Assembly: GCF_002252755.1 (NCBI RefSeq)
Contig: NZ_NHOY01000053.1
Span: 1-64,000 of the forward strand
Length of the DNA: 64,000 nucleotides
Direction of reading: 5' to 3'
From: Halorubrum sp. Hd13
Lineage (GTDB): Archaea; Halobacteriota; Halobacteria; Halobacteriales; Haloferacaceae
Part shown: positions 54,089 through 63,525 of the stretch, piece after piece
Layout of the letters: every line of letters starts with the position of its first letter
How positions within the stretch are numbered: position 1 is the stretch's first letter
Notes under the pieces: model-generated
Seen by the model: the letters and a program-made list of their open reading frames with translations, nothing else
Databases searched by the model: none
What the model was told of the DNA's origin: nothing
Position numbers and translations under genes: made by a program

Positions 54089-55195
54089 CTACTCCTCCGG
54101 GACGAGGTGCACGTCGCCCTCGTGTTCGAACGCCAGCACGCTGTCGGCGTCGTCGTCGACGAACTCGGGGTTCGGGACCGTCTTCGCCTCGTAGGTGACC
54201 GGGTCGAGCACCTGGATCGCGTTCTCGTCTTCCACCGTCACCACCGTCGTCTCCGCGGCGTCGCCGCGCGTTCCGAGGCGGGCCGCGTCCGGCGCCTCCG
54301 CGTCCTCGAACTCCGAGACGTACTGCTCGCCGGTCGCGAGCCGGACGCCCTGTAGCCGGCCGGAGACGCCCGTGACGAGCACGGGGCCGTCGCCGTCCTC
54401 CGGATCGATGACCTCGCCCTCGGCGTACCGGGGGAGCCGGACCGCGAACGTCACCCGGTACACCTCGTTGCCGTCGCCGTCCTCCGTGACGAGCGTCGGG
54501 TACGACTCGAAGCTCCCGCCGAGCGCGTCGGTGATCCGAGTCGCGACGTTCTGCGCGAGGCGGTTCGAGGAGAGCTTGACGTCCGGTCCGTCGTCGGTCT
54601 CTTTCACCTCCGTGATGAACGCCTCGCGGTCGCCGTCGGCCTCCTGGGCCGCGACGTACGACTCGGCGATGTCGAGCGCCTCGGCGCGCTCCTCCGGCGT
54701 CAGGTCGCGCTCGTCCGCGCGCACCTGCACGGTGCCGGCGTAGTAGCCGCCGGCGATCCGGCCGCAGCGGTCGCAGGTGCCCCGCGAGATCTTGACCGGA
54801 ACGGTGACCTCCGCGGAGCGGAGCGTTCCGCGGACGACGCCCGAGAAGCGGCAGTGCATCCGGACGTTGTTCTCGTCGACCTGCTCGGGCTCGACGCCCC
54901 ACTCGACGTCGGTCGCGTCGACGTGGACCCCGAGCGCCTCCGCGACCTCGTCGACGGCGACGTCGGTGTAGTCGCGCGCGCCGACGTCGCGCCACGACTC
55001 GCCGCGTCGGACCGCGCCGCAGCCGGAACAGACCAACACCTCGATCCGGTCGGGCGCGTCGACGAGATCGAAGTCCTCGAAGTAGCAGTCGTCACACAGC
55101 AGCGCGTCCCGCCCGCGCGGCTCGCCGGGGAGCGGCTCGCGCCGCTCCGGGACCGGATCGCCGCACCGCGGACAGAACTCCCGCGACTCGCTCAT
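54089..55195 (-). CDS. NMD3-family 60S-export-like protein
   Basis: A 368-residue archaeal homologue of the ribosome export adaptor NMD3, probably acting in large-subunit maturation. Zinc-binding pairs are CPRCGDP, CDDCYF, CSGCGAV and CDRCGRI. The rest is beta-rich. It is divergent from PDCD5, 146 bases away, and both belong to translation-linked archaeal gene groups. Confidence 0.92.
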   Translation of the reverse strand: MSESREFCPRCGDPVPERREPLPGEPRGRDALLCDDCYFEDFDLVDAPDRIEVLVCSGCGAVRRGESWRDVGARDYTDVAVDEVAEALGVHVDATDVEWGVEPEQVDENNVRMHCRFSGVVRGTLRSAEVTVPVKISRGTCDRCGRIAGGYYAGTVQVRADERDLTPEERAEALDIAESYVAAQEADGDREAFITEVKETDDGPDVKLSSNRLAQNVATRITDALGGSFESYPTLVTEDGDGNEVYRVTFAVRLPRYAEGEVIDPEDGDGPVLVTGVSGRLQGVRLATGEQYVSEFEDAEAPDAARLGTRGDAAETTVVTVEDENAIQVLDPVTYEAKTVPNPEFVDDDADSVLAFEHEGDVHLVPEE

Positions 55196-55341
55196 TGCAA
55201 GCCGCTACGCCGAGGAGGCGTTTAAGCGACGCGGACCGCCGGTGTCCCCCGACCGCCGCGGCCGTACGGGTCGTCCGGCGCCCGGCGATCGCCACCGCGG
55301 CCTCCGAAATCGTTTTTCGCGCGGACCGTGAAGGCCCTCGT

Positions 55342-55695
55342 ATGAGCGAGAACCCCGACGACGAACGACTGGAGGAACTGCGAGAGAAGAAGATGGAGGA
55401 GCTCCGCGAGCGCCAGCAGGGCGGCGGCGGCGACGCCGAGGCCCAGCGCGAGGCCCAAGAGCGCGCCGACGCCCAGCAGGAGGCCGTCCTCAAGCAGTAC
55501 CTGACCGACGGCGCGCGCCAGCGGCTCAACGCGGTCGAGATGTCGAAACCGGAGTTCGGCGAGAAGGTGAAACAGCAGGTCGCGGCGCTCGCCCAGAGCG
55601 GCCGGATTCAGGGACGTATCGACGAGGACCAGATGCGCGACCTCCTGAAGGAACTCCAGCCCGACCAGCAGAGCTTCGACATCCGGCGGCGATAG
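55342..55695 (+). CDS. PDCD5-family DNA-binding protein
   Basis: A 117-residue archaeal PDCD5 (TFAR19) homologue. The N-terminal helix [18 protein letters not shown] leads to a three-helix core with [18 protein letters not shown] and a tail RQSFDIRRR-like end. It binds nucleic acid and is often near ribosomal genes. ATG at 55342 gives the usual length. The PP-loop gene begins right after its stop. Confidence 0.92.
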   Translation: MSENPDDERLEELREKKMEELRERQQGGGGDAEAQREAQERADAQQEAVLKQYLTDGARQRLNAVEMSKPEFGEKVKQQVAALAQSGRIQGRIDEDQMRDLLKELQPDQQSFDIRRR

Positions 55696-56289
55696 ATGGA
55701 GCTCGCGCTCCTGTACAGCGGGGGGAAAGACTCCTCGCTCGCCGCCCACCTGCTCGACCGGTTCTACGATGTCCGTTGCGTCACCGGGAGCTTCGGGCTC
55801 ACCGACGACTGGGAGCACGCCGAGCGGGCGGCCGCGGAGCTCGGGTTCCCCTTCGAACGCGTCGAGCTGGACCGCGCGGTCGCCGAGGAGGCGGCCGCGA
55901 CGATGCTCGACGACGGCTACCCCCGCAACGGGATCCAGCGCGTCCACGAGCACGCCTTGGAGGCGATCGCGAGCCGCGACGTCGACGCGATCGCCGACGG
56001 TACCCGGCGGGACGACCGGGTGCCGACGGTCTCTCGCGCGCAGGCGCAGAGCCTGGAGGACCGCCACGGCGTCGACTACATCTCCCCGCTGTCCGGGTTC
56101 GGTCGCCACGCGGTCGACCGGCTCGTCGAGGAGACGTTCGACGTCCAGCAGGGACCGAGCGAGGAGGTGCCGAAGGCCGACTACGAGGACGAGCTCCGGA
56201 CCCTCATCGCCGAGGACCACGGCGAGGCGACCGTCGACGAGGTGTTTCCGGACCACGACCAGACGTACGTCCACGGTCGGACCGATTAG
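55696..56289 (+). CDS. PP-loop ATPase (DUF7411-like)
   Basis: A 197-residue ATP pyrophosphatase of the asparagine-synthase/TilS-like PP-loop group. The loop YSGGKDSS is at 8-15, and IADGTRRDDRVPT and ISPLSGFGRHAVD are later conserved segments. It begins in the base directly after the PDCD5 stop, so it is in that operon. The modified substrate, possibly a tRNA, is unknown. Confidence 0.8.
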   Translation: MELALLYSGGKDSSLAAHLLDRFYDVRCVTGSFGLTDDWEHAERAAAELGFPFERVELDRAVAEEAAATMLDDGYPRNGIQRVHEHALEAIASRDVDAIADGTRRDDRVPTVSRAQAQSLEDRHGVDYISPLSGFGRHAVDRLVEETFDVQQGPSEEVPKADYEDELRTLIAEDHGEATVDEVFPDHDQTYVHGRTD

Positions 56290-56336
56290 CTCGGCGGCGA
56301 GTCGTCGCCGCCCGTCTGCCGACGCCGATCGAGCCC

Positions 56337-57311
56337 CTACCGCCGCTCGTCGAGGAACGACTCCACGCCCTCCCTCGAGGGGAGCGCCGTCATCCCGCCC
56401 CGTTCCCGGACCGAGAGCGCGGCCGTCGCGTTGGCGAACGCGACCGCGTCGTCGAGGTCGGGCGCGGCGGCCGCGTCGTCCGCGGCGAGCCGAGCGATCA
56501 GCCCGGCGGTGAACGCGTCGCCGGCGCCGGTGGCGTCGACGGCCTCGACCGCGAAGCCGCCGTGGCGGGCGGTCCGCTCTCCCCACGGCGCCGCCGCCGA
56601 GCTCGCGACGACCGCGCCCGACTCCCCGAGCGTGACGACGGCGGTGTGGGGGCCGAGCTCCAGCAGATCGCGCCCGAGCGCCTCGCCCTCCTTCGACGAG
56701 AGCCCCGTCGCCGCCACGTCCTCGTCGCTGGCGAAGACGACGTCGCTGTCGGCGACGATCTCGCGGACTGCGTCGACGACGCTCTCCCGCTCCCCGTCCA
56801 GGACGAGGTCCTCGCGGTAGTTGATGTCGAACGATACCGCGCAGTTGCGCTCGGCGGCGGCCGCGGCCAGTTCGCGCATCGCCGCCCTCCCGTCCGGGTG
56901 GGTCAGGGCGACGCCGCCGAGGTGGACCCACGAGACGGCGGCCACCTCGTCCGCCGGCACCGAACCGGGCTCGAAGCCGAACGCGACGTCCCGGGAGCCG
57001 TAGAAGCGGAACCGCCTCCCGTCGACGCCGGGCGGCGAGACGACCGCGAGCGTGGTGTTGCCGTCGGCCCGCTCGAACGCCGCCGTCGGCACCCCCTCGT
57101 CGACGAGCGTCTCGCGTAGGAGGTCACCGAACGGGTCGCCGCCGAGCCGCGTCCAGAACGCCGGCGCCGCGCCGAGCCGGGAGAGCCCGACCGCGACGTT
57201 GGCCGGCGCGCCGCCCGGTCGGTGAGAGAAGCCGTCGACGTCGCGGAGCGTCTCCCCCGGTCCGGGGAGGAAGTCGATCAGCGTTTCGCCGGCCACGAGG
57301 ATCTCCGCCAT
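56337..57311 (-). CDS. PfkB-family carbohydrate kinase
   Basis: A 324-residue ribokinase-like sugar kinase. RPGGAPANVAVGLSRLG is the first signature and DATGAGDAFTAGL the second, with the catalytic aspartate. It phosphorylates a sugar such as fructose or 2-keto-3-deoxygluconate with ATP. The frame extends a little upstream, but ATG at 57311 gives the family start MAEILVAGE. Confidence 0.88.
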   Translation of the reverse strand: MAEILVAGETLIDFLPGPGETLRDVDGFSHRPGGAPANVAVGLSRLGAAPAFWTRLGGDPFGDLLRETLVDEGVPTAAFERADGNTTLAVVSPPGVDGRRFRFYGSRDVAFGFEPGSVPADEVAAVSWVHLGGVALTHPDGRAAMRELAAAAAERNCAVSFDINYREDLVLDGERESVVDAVREIVADSDVVFASDEDVAATGLSSKEGEALGRDLLELGPHTAVVTLGESGAVVASSAAAPWGERTARHGGFAVEAVDATGAGDAFTAGLIARLAADDAAAAPDLDDAVAFANATAALSVRERGGMTALPSREGVESFLDERR

Positions 57312-57362
57312 GCGAGAGACGGGGCCGCCCGACGACATGAAAGTGGGCGGTTCTCCGACGCC

Positions 57363-58664
57363 CTACTTCCCGTTCTCCTCGCCCGTCTCCGCCGCCGCGA
57401 CTTCCTCGGCGACCGCCTCGAACGCGGCGAGGATCACTCGCTTGCAGGCCTGCCCCTCGGTCGTCCAGTGCTGGGCGTAATCGAGCATGTCGTCGTAGAT
57501 GTCCGGCTTGCAGCCGGCGGCCTGCGGGTGGCCGCCGCCGTTCACCCGCCCGGCGACCTCGTGAGCGTGCTGAAACTCCTCGGAGCCGCGGATCGACGCG
57601 GAGCCGGCTGGCTTGACGATCACCGCCGCGTCGGCGCCCGCCTCGCGGAGCGTCTCCGCGACCTCGTTCTGCGAGCACCGGCCGTACGTCACCGCGACGC
57701 TCCACTCGCCGACCTCGTGGGTGACCGCGCGGTCGACGGCGGCGTCGATCCGGGCCTCCTTCTCGACCCGGCGGTCGGCGACGAACGCCTCGACGGTCCC
57801 GGGGAGGTCGGCGCCGTACGCGCCCACGACCGTGGCGTACTCCTCGCTGCCGGCCCAGTAGGAGTAGTCGGCGAGGTCGTCCGAGCGCGGGTCCTCCTTG
57901 ATCCAGAGGTCGTGGTCGCGCGTCACCGTCGCCAGCTCGGCCCACCGGTCGCCGAACGCGTGGTCGAGCGAGCGCAGCGCCACGTCGGCGGTGCACTCCT
58001 CGTCGGACTCGCCGATCACGAGGTCGACGCCGAGGTCCCGGACCGCCGCGGCCGTCTCCTCGTCCCACTGGTGGTGGTCGAACCACCGGACCGAGGCGGC
58101 CTCCTCCGCGAGCGCCTCCAGCGGCTCCGCGATCCACTCGTAGTCGTCGGGACAGAGGTCACAGACGAACAGGTCGACGTCGTCGTCGGCGTACGCGAGC
58201 ACGCGTTCGAGCGAGGTGTCGAGCGAGTACGGTCCCGCCGCGACCAGCCCGACCGGCGACCGCGTGTGAGCGTCGTCGGTGGGGTCGTCGCTCTCGTCCT
58301 CCTCGTGCGTATCCCCCGCGAGCGCGTCGTCATCGCCGCGGTCCGCCGCTTCCTCGTCCTCGTCGTGGTCCGTCGCTTCCTCGTCCTCGTCGTCGTCGCC
58401 CTCCGCGAGCCGAGCCGCGATGGCCGCCTCGAAGTCGGCGACGTCGAGCGCGGCGTCGTACGCCTCGCGGACCATCGCCGCGCAGGCGAGCCCGTCGGCG
58501 TCGCCGTCGGCGATCACGACCGCCTCGCTCCCCTCGATCGCCTCCTTCGCTCGGCGCTCGGAGCGCTCCTCGTCCAGCGAGTCCGGGTAGAAGAAGCCCT
58601 TGCCGGGCAGCCGCGTGTACCGCGAGCGGGGTATCCCCGCCTCGTCGATGAGCTCGTCGTCCAT
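57363..58664 (-). CDS. DHH-family phosphoesterase
   Basis: A 433-residue DHH/DHHA1 protein. ADGDADGLAC and WFDHHQ are the metal motifs, and RVNGGGHPQAAGCKP is the DHHA1 glycine motif. A long acidic insert of about 45 residues (DDDEDEEATDHDED) lies near 95-140. Haloarchaeal relatives act as nanoRNase, RecJ-like or cyclic dinucleotide enzymes. It stands beside the PfkB gene with about 50 bases between them. Confidence 0.85.
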   Translation of the reverse strand: MDDELIDEAGIPRSRYTRLPGKGFFYPDSLDEERSERRAKEAIEGSEAVVIADGDADGLACAAMVREAYDAALDVADFEAAIAARLAEGDDDEDEEATDHDEDEEAADRGDDDALAGDTHEEDESDDPTDDAHTRSPVGLVAAGPYSLDTSLERVLAYADDDVDLFVCDLCPDDYEWIAEPLEALAEEAASVRWFDHHQWDEETAAAVRDLGVDLVIGESDEECTADVALRSLDHAFGDRWAELATVTRDHDLWIKEDPRSDDLADYSYWAGSEEYATVVGAYGADLPGTVEAFVADRRVEKEARIDAAVDRAVTHEVGEWSVAVTYGRCSQNEVAETLREAGADAAVIVKPAGSASIRGSEEFQHAHEVAGRVNGGGHPQAAGCKPDIYDDMLDYAQHWTTEGQACKRVILAAFEAVAEEVAAAETGEENGK

Positions 58665-58800
58665 ACCGTCGAGCCGGGCGGGAGCGGGAAAACTCCGCCG
58701 TTCTCGGGGTGACCGCGCCCCGCCGTCTCGACCGCGTCCCGCCGTCTCGACCGCGCCACCTCGTCGCCTCACCGCCTCGCCGCCCCGCCGCGATCGGCCC

Positions 58801-59265
58801 TCAGACCGTCGTCCGGCGCGGGTCCTCGTCGGTGAGCTGGCGGACGGTGAGCACGGGGATCGGACAGGTCCGCACGACGCGCTCCGCGACGGAGCCGATC
58901 AGGAACCGGTTCTCCCCGTGGCGGCCGCGGGTGCCCATCGCGACGACGTCGGCGTCGACGTCGCGCGCGTATCCCGATATCTCCGCGGCCGGCCGCCCCT
59001 CGCGCACCTCGACCGTCACGTCCAGTTCGGGGTCGCGCTCCGCCGCGGCGGCGGTGACCTGTTCGAGCGCCGACTCGCCGTGGTCGTCGAGCGCGTCGCG
59101 GAGGTCGTCGCGGACCTCGTCGGGCGTGGACTCGACCTCGCCGCTGTCGACGACGTAGACGGCGTGGACTTCGGCGTCGAAGCGGGCGGCGACGTCGACG
59201 GCGACGTCGACGGCCCGACGCACGCTGTCGGAGCCGTCGGTCGCGACCACGATCGTGTCGAACAT
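58801..59265 (-). CDS. Universal stress protein A family protein
   Basis: A 154-residue UspA protein with VVATDGSDSVRRAV at the start and the ATP motif GTRGRHGENRFLIGSVAERV. ATG at 59265 is the family start. A TTTTTAAC-like box at about 59291-59297 on the gene strand is a likely TATA element. A second member is at 28752-29186. Confidence 0.92.
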   Translation of the reverse strand: MFDTIVVATDGSDSVRRAVDVAVDVAARFDAEVHAVYVVDSGEVESTPDEVRDDLRDALDDHGESALEQVTAAAAERDPELDVTVEVREGRPAAEISGYARDVDADVVAMGTRGRHGENRFLIGSVAERVVRTCPIPVLTVRQLTDEDPRRTTV

Positions 59266-59354
59266 ACGCCCTCGTTCGCCGAGCCGGTAGTTAAAAACAG
59301 GCGGTCGACTCCGGCACCACATCGATCGACACCGTGAGCGCAGCGACGGTACAT

Positions 59355-59694
59355 TATATAAGCCACTGAACCGATGCGGCGGCGTGCCTCCGAGCGGTCG
59401 CCATCGGCGACCGCGAGGAGCCCGCGAGGGAGTCAGTCGTCCGGAGCGAAGCGGAGGACGACTGACGAGGCTGGGGAGGTGTGAGGCGCGGTTGCGGTGC
59501 CGTGCGGGTGGGACTCAAAGGGGCAGCCGGGAGGCGGGCGCAGGCGACGCAAGCACTGCAAGGAGCGAGTGCAACGAGCGACTGAAGCGCGCAGCGAGCG
59601 TGCGCCCGCCTCCCGGCTGGGGCTTCGGAGGTGGTGACCGCAACGTAGTCGGACACGTACCGCCTCCCGGCTGGGGCTTTGGAGGTGGTGACCG
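59355..59694 (+). ncRNA. Multi-hairpin element, probable structured RNA or mobile repeat
   Basis: A TATATA box (59355-59360) is followed by three perfect stems: GCGGTCGCC/GGCGACCGC (59394-59402, 59406-59414), GTCAGTCGTCC/GGACGACTGAC (59432-59442, 59456-59466) and a 19-bp stem with arms 59524-59542 and 59601-59619. The right arm and what follows, ending GGAGGTGGTGACCG, occur twice (59606-59640 and 59660-59694, one base different), so the left arm could pair with either copy. I recall similar sequence as a recurrent intergenic element of haloarchaea, unverified. No ORF here is convincing. Confidence 0.55.
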
Positions 59695-59869
59695 TCGATC
59701 CGTCAGCAACGACCTATAAATAAACGACGGGGACTTCGGAGGTAATCGTTCCGTTTTCAGGAGTCATTTATAAGTAATCATATAGAAATTAACCGACCGA
59801 CAGCAACGAATTATAACCGGCCACCACTTGGGCGATCAATTATAAATCGCGATCCGCGCACCGCCTCGC
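59695..59869. other. AT-rich intergenic tail with repeated ATTATAA boxes
   Basis: This stretch between the structured element and the stop of the PitA-type gene has no gene. It contains CTATAAATAAA, TTTATAAG, ATTATAACC and ATTATAAATC, plus a near-repeat of CAGCAACGA at about 59704 and 59801. It could hold promoters for the RNA element on the opposite strand, or be a decayed insertion. Confidence 0.4.
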
Positions 59870-61480
59870 TTACGCCAAGAAGACGTGCCGCGGCCGGTCG
59901 GCCAGCACCTCGCGGCCCCACTGGACCGTCTCGCGGAACTCGTCGGAGCCGAAGAACGTCATCGCGTCCTCCTTCGCCTCCCACTGGCTGGCGATGAACA
60001 TGTCGTTCTCGTCCTCGACGTTGGTCATGAGGTCGGTCTCGACGTGGCCGTCCATCTCCGCGAGGATGTCGCCGACCTCGTCGAACGTGTCGCCGAACTC
60101 CTCGCGGTAGTCGGGCTTGACCGTGTAGAACATCCCCATCGTCCCGAATCCGGACTCCTCGCCGGCCCGGGCGACGACGTCCGGCAGCTCCGAGAGGAAC
60201 CCGGCCGCGGTCTCGGCGGCGGAGGCCGTGTCCCAGATGGAGACGACCGCGGACCGGTCGGTGTGTCGGCCCTCGTACACCGCCGTCTTCACGTGCGTGC
60301 CGTAGTGGTCGAAGTTGCCGCGGAGCCCCTCGACCTCGTCGAACAGCGCCTCGACGTCGGCCTCGCTGTACAGCACGGTGGCGTACACGTCCTCGCCGTG
60401 CGGCTTCCCGGCGTAGATGTCGAGGTCGGCGAGCTCGCCGCGGATCTCCTCGTCGGAGACCTCGTCGCCCTCGCCGCTCGCCCCCTCCTCGCCGTGCGGA
60501 TGGTCGCCCTCACCGCTCGCCTCCTCGTCGCCGTGCGGGTGGTCCCCGTGCGCTGAGCCGCCGCCCGCGCTCGCGTGGTCGTGGCCCCCGCCGCGGCCCC
60601 CGTGGCCCTCGTCGCCGTGGTGGTCGCCCTCGCCGTGAGCGCCGCCGCTTCCCCCTTCGCCGTGGGCGTGCCCCCGCTCGCCGTCCCCGCCGGCGTCGCC
60701 GGTCGGCACCGTTTCGCCCGCGAGGTACGCGCCGAGGTCGCCCGGCGGGAACCGCCGCCCGATGTAGAAGTCGCCGAACTCGCCGTAGCGCGAGGAGGCC
60801 GGATCGAAGCGCATCTCGTACACGATGTCCTTGATGTCAGTCGGGTCCGCCCCGAACAGCGTGACGCCCCACTCGTGGTCGTCGAGGCCGACCGAGGAGG
60901 CGATCACCTGCTTGATCTTCCCGGCGTACTCCTTGCCGACCTCGCCGTGGCCGGCCATGAGATCGGCGCGGTCCGAAAAGGAGAGGTCGTACCAGTTGTA
61001 CTCCTCGCCGCGGCGCTTGCTCATCGGGTAGAAGCAGACGTACTCGTCGTCCGGGATCTCCGGCGTCAGCTTCCCCTCGATGTATCCGCGGAGGCCGGCG
61101 TCGACCTCCTCCGGCCCCTCCTCGAAGTACGCGTCGGAGACGTAGCCGGACACCTCGGTGACCGAGACGTACGAGGTGGTCCGTTCGGTAAACCGGGCGA
61201 GCGCGGTGTCCTCGAACCGGCGCTCGATCGACGAGAGGTCGTCGAGCGAGGGTCGGAAGTGGACGAACAGGAGGTCCGCCTTGTGCCCGAGCACGGAGAA
61301 CAGGCCGGAGTCGCCCTCGTCGGCGTCGGCGACCAGCTCCCGGTGTTTCAGGAAGGCCTCGCCCTCCTCGATCGCCCGTCGTCGCTCCCGCTCGGGGGCG
61401 TCGCGCCACGCGTCCCAGTCGATGGACCGGAAGTCGTGCAGCGCGAACCACCCCTCCTCGGTCTGTGGTGCCTCGACCAT
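59870..61480 (-). CDS. pitA: HemQ/chlorite dismutase-like plus ABM-domain fusion (PitA type)
   Basis: A 536-residue fusion known in haloarchaea as PitA. The HemQ-type coproheme decarboxylase domain (about 1-255) has the catalytic tyrosine in YPMSKRR (Tyr151) and the proximal heme histidine His178 in GHGEVGKEY. A His-rich linker (about 260-340) with 13 histidines follows, then an antibiotic-biosynthesis-monooxygenase domain (about 350-536) of the heme-degrading type. It could finish heme synthesis and turn heme over in one protein. ATG at 61480 is the family start. It is divergent from the UbiA gene, 139 bases away. Confidence 0.92.
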   Translation of the reverse strand: MVEAPQTEEGWFALHDFRSIDWDAWRDAPERERRRAIEEGEAFLKHRELVADADEGDSGLFSVLGHKADLLFVHFRPSLDDLSSIERRFEDTALARFTERTTSYVSVTEVSGYVSDAYFEEGPEEVDAGLRGYIEGKLTPEIPDDEYVCFYPMSKRRGEEYNWYDLSFSDRADLMAGHGEVGKEYAGKIKQVIASSVGLDDHEWGVTLFGADPTDIKDIVYEMRFDPASSRYGEFGDFYIGRRFPPGDLGAYLAGETVPTGDAGGDGERGHAHGEGGSGGAHGEGDHHGDEGHGGRGGGHDHASAGGGSAHGDHPHGDEEASGEGDHPHGEEGASGEGDEVSDEEIRGELADLDIYAGKPHGEDVYATVLYSEADVEALFDEVEGLRGNFDHYGTHVKTAVYEGRHTDRSAVVSIWDTASAAETAAGFLSELPDVVARAGEESGFGTMGMFYTVKPDYREEFGDTFDEVGDILAEMDGHVETDLMTNVEDENDMFIASQWEAKEDAMTFFGSDEFRETVQWGREVLADRPRHVFLA

Positions 61481-61619
61481 ACCCGTCGTTCGAGCGCCGG
61501 GACTTAGGAGTTTGCGAGTCGTCGTCGCCCCTCCCACGTCGAAGCCGTCTCAGCGAGTCGCTCGAGCGTAACTGTGAATCCCCCGACAAGATTAATCGTG
61601 ATCAGCGCGTTGAGGGCGC

Positions 61620-62816
61620 ATGGCCATCGCTCGGCACGATCGCGGGGTACGGGCGGACCTGCGGGCGTTGCTCTCGCAGGTCCATCCGGTGTTCATGTTG
61701 CCGCCGCTCGCGGCCTCGTGGTTCGGTGCGGCCGTCGCCGGCGAGTTCGGCCTCACGGTGGGCGCGGTCCACATGAGCGCGATCTTCTTCGCGGTGTACA
61801 CGGCGCACGTGAAGGACGGCTACGTCGACTTCCACCGGCGCGGCGAGGACGACGACCACCCCATGACCGTCCGCGGCTGTCGGCTCTCACTCCTCGCGGC
61901 CGGCGTCGGCTTCGCCGCCTGTACGTTCGCACTCGGCGCGCTCGTCGGGCCGGGCGCCGCGCTCGTCACCCTCCCGACCTGGTTCATCGGGTATCTCCAC
62001 GCGCCGCAGCTCGACACGAATCCGCTCACCACCACGCTGGGGTACCCGACCGGCATCGCGCTCGCGCTGCTCGGTGGGTTCTACGTCCAGACGACCGTGG
62101 TGACCGCGACGATACTCGGATTCGCGCTCGTCTTCCTCGTGACGCTCGCCGGGGTGAAGATCATCGACGACGAGCAGGACTACGCGTACGACCGGTCGAT
62201 CGACAAGCGGACGGTCTCGGTGCTGCTCGGCCGACCGCGGGCCCGGACGCTGGCGTTCTCCCTGTTGATGACCGGGCTCATCGGCGTCCTCTGGGGCACG
62301 GTCGACGGGCTGTTCCCCCCGTCGGCGCCGGCCGCGGCGCTCGCCTTCGGCTCGGTGGCGGTGGTGGCCAGACCGGCCCGCCCGACGATCGCGACGATGC
62401 TCCTGATCCGCGGCGCCTATGTCTTCCTGGCGCTCCTGATCGTGGCCGTCTGGTTCCGGCCGCTGTCCGGCACCCCGCTTCCCGACATCACCGTGTTCGG
62501 ACCGTACACGTACCTCGCCACCGAGGTCGTCTTCGGCGGGGCCGCGTTCGCCCTGCTCCGCTACGCCGGCGCGCTCCGTCGGTCGGCCCGGACGATCGCC
62601 GCCCTGTACCCGATCGCGTACCTCTGGGACTGGTACACGCTGGAGGTCGGCGTCTTCGAGGTCACGATGCGCACCGGGTACGACCTGTTCGGGATCCCGA
62701 TCGAAGAGCACCTCTTCATGATCGTCGTGCCGGCGCTCGTCCTCGGCATTCACGAGACCATCCGGACGCTCTCGGTCGACTCAGACGAGTCGCCCCGGAG
62801 CGAGTCGCAGGCGTGA
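61620..62816 (+). CDS. UbiA prenyltransferase fused to a lycopene-cyclase domain
   Basis: A 398-residue membrane protein with about eight or nine helices. The N-terminal UbiA part has DGYVDFHRRGEDDDHP and IIDDEQDYAYDRSIDK, which mark the Mg-prenyl-pyrophosphate sites. The last 100 residues match a CrtY/CarR-type lycopene cyclase domain (YLWDWYTLEVGVF, GIPIEEHLFMIVVP). The mix suggests a role in C50 carotenoid or related isoprenoid building. No other carotenoid gene is near. A PadR regulator follows. Confidence 0.82.
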   Translation: MAIARHDRGVRADLRALLSQVHPVFMLPPLAASWFGAAVAGEFGLTVGAVHMSAIFFAVYTAHVKDGYVDFHRRGEDDDHPMTVRGCRLSLLAAGVGFAACTFALGALVGPGAALVTLPTWFIGYLHAPQLDTNPLTTTLGYPTGIALALLGGFYVQTTVVTATILGFALVFLVTLAGVKIIDDEQDYAYDRSIDKRTVSVLLGRPRARTLAFSLLMTGLIGVLWGTVDGLFPPSAPAAALAFGSVAVVARPARPTIATMLLIRGAYVFLALLIVAVWFRPLSGTPLPDITVFGPYTYLATEVVFGGAAFALLRYAGALRRSARTIAALYPIAYLWDWYTLEVGVFEVTMRTGYDLFGIPIEEHLFMIVVPALVLGIHETIRTLSVDSDESPRSESQA

Positions 62817-62907
62817 GCGCACTCGCGGTTCGACGGCCGGCCCGGGTCCGACGGCCGATTCCGGCCCGACCGAAACGCTTTCCGAGCCTCCCGGAAAGGG
62901 ACTGACG

Positions 62908-63483
62908 ATGCGGAAGAGCGGACCGCCGAAGGGACTGATCTCGTATCTCGTGTTGGAGCTGCTCGACGAGCGGCCCCGGTACGGATACGAGCTGCTCGGC
63001 GAGATAACCGAGATCAGCGGCGGCCACTGGGAGCCGTCGTACGGCTCCGTCTATCCGATCCTCTACAAGTTCGAGGAGGAGGGCCTCGCCGAGCGCGTCG
63101 AGCGCGCCGACGAGCCGGACCGGAAGTACTTCGGGCTCACGGACGCGGGCCGCGACGAACTGGCCGAGAAGCGGAGCGAGATCGGCGGGGAGGCGAAGGA
63201 GTTCGGGGACGTCGTCCTCGGCTTCTACCACCTCTACTCGGCGCTCGCCACCGACGACCGGTTCGAGGTCGACGACGCCGACGGCGACTGGGAGTACTCC
63301 GAGCGCTACAGCGCGTGGATCGTCGAGCAGACGATCCGTCACCACGAGCGCGACTTCGGCGAGTTCGAGCGGATCGACGCCGCGCCGGAGGAGTTCCACG
63401 CGGCGAGCGCCACCGAGGGCGGCGACGAGGAAGAGAACGGCGAGAGCGACGCGGCACCCGACGGCGTCGACCGGGACGACTGA
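62908..63483 (+). CDS. PadR-family regulator
   Basis: A 191-residue PadR-type regulator: a winged helix (SYLVLELLDERPRYGYELLGEI, GSVYPILYKFEEEGL) at about 10-75, helices for dimerisation to about 145, and an acidic tail. ATG at 62908 follows CCGGAAAGGGACTG. Its targets are unknown; it could control the adjoining UbiA or SDR gene. Confidence 0.88.
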   Translation: MRKSGPPKGLISYLVLELLDERPRYGYELLGEITEISGGHWEPSYGSVYPILYKFEEEGLAERVERADEPDRKYFGLTDAGRDELAEKRSEIGGEAKEFGDVVLGFYHLYSALATDDRFEVDDADGDWEYSERYSAWIVEQTIRHHERDFGEFERIDAAPEEFHAASATEGGDEEENGESDAAPDGVDRDD

Positions 63484-63525
63484 CCGGATCGCGGGGCGCC
63501 TGCTACGTCGCCGCCGCGGTCGCGG

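Noticed and set aside
59384-59719. A 111-residue coding gene in the hairpin element
   Set aside because: Its translation is low-complexity Arg/Gly sequence with the duplicated GWGFGGGDR segment, dictated by the stems, and no start signal fits.
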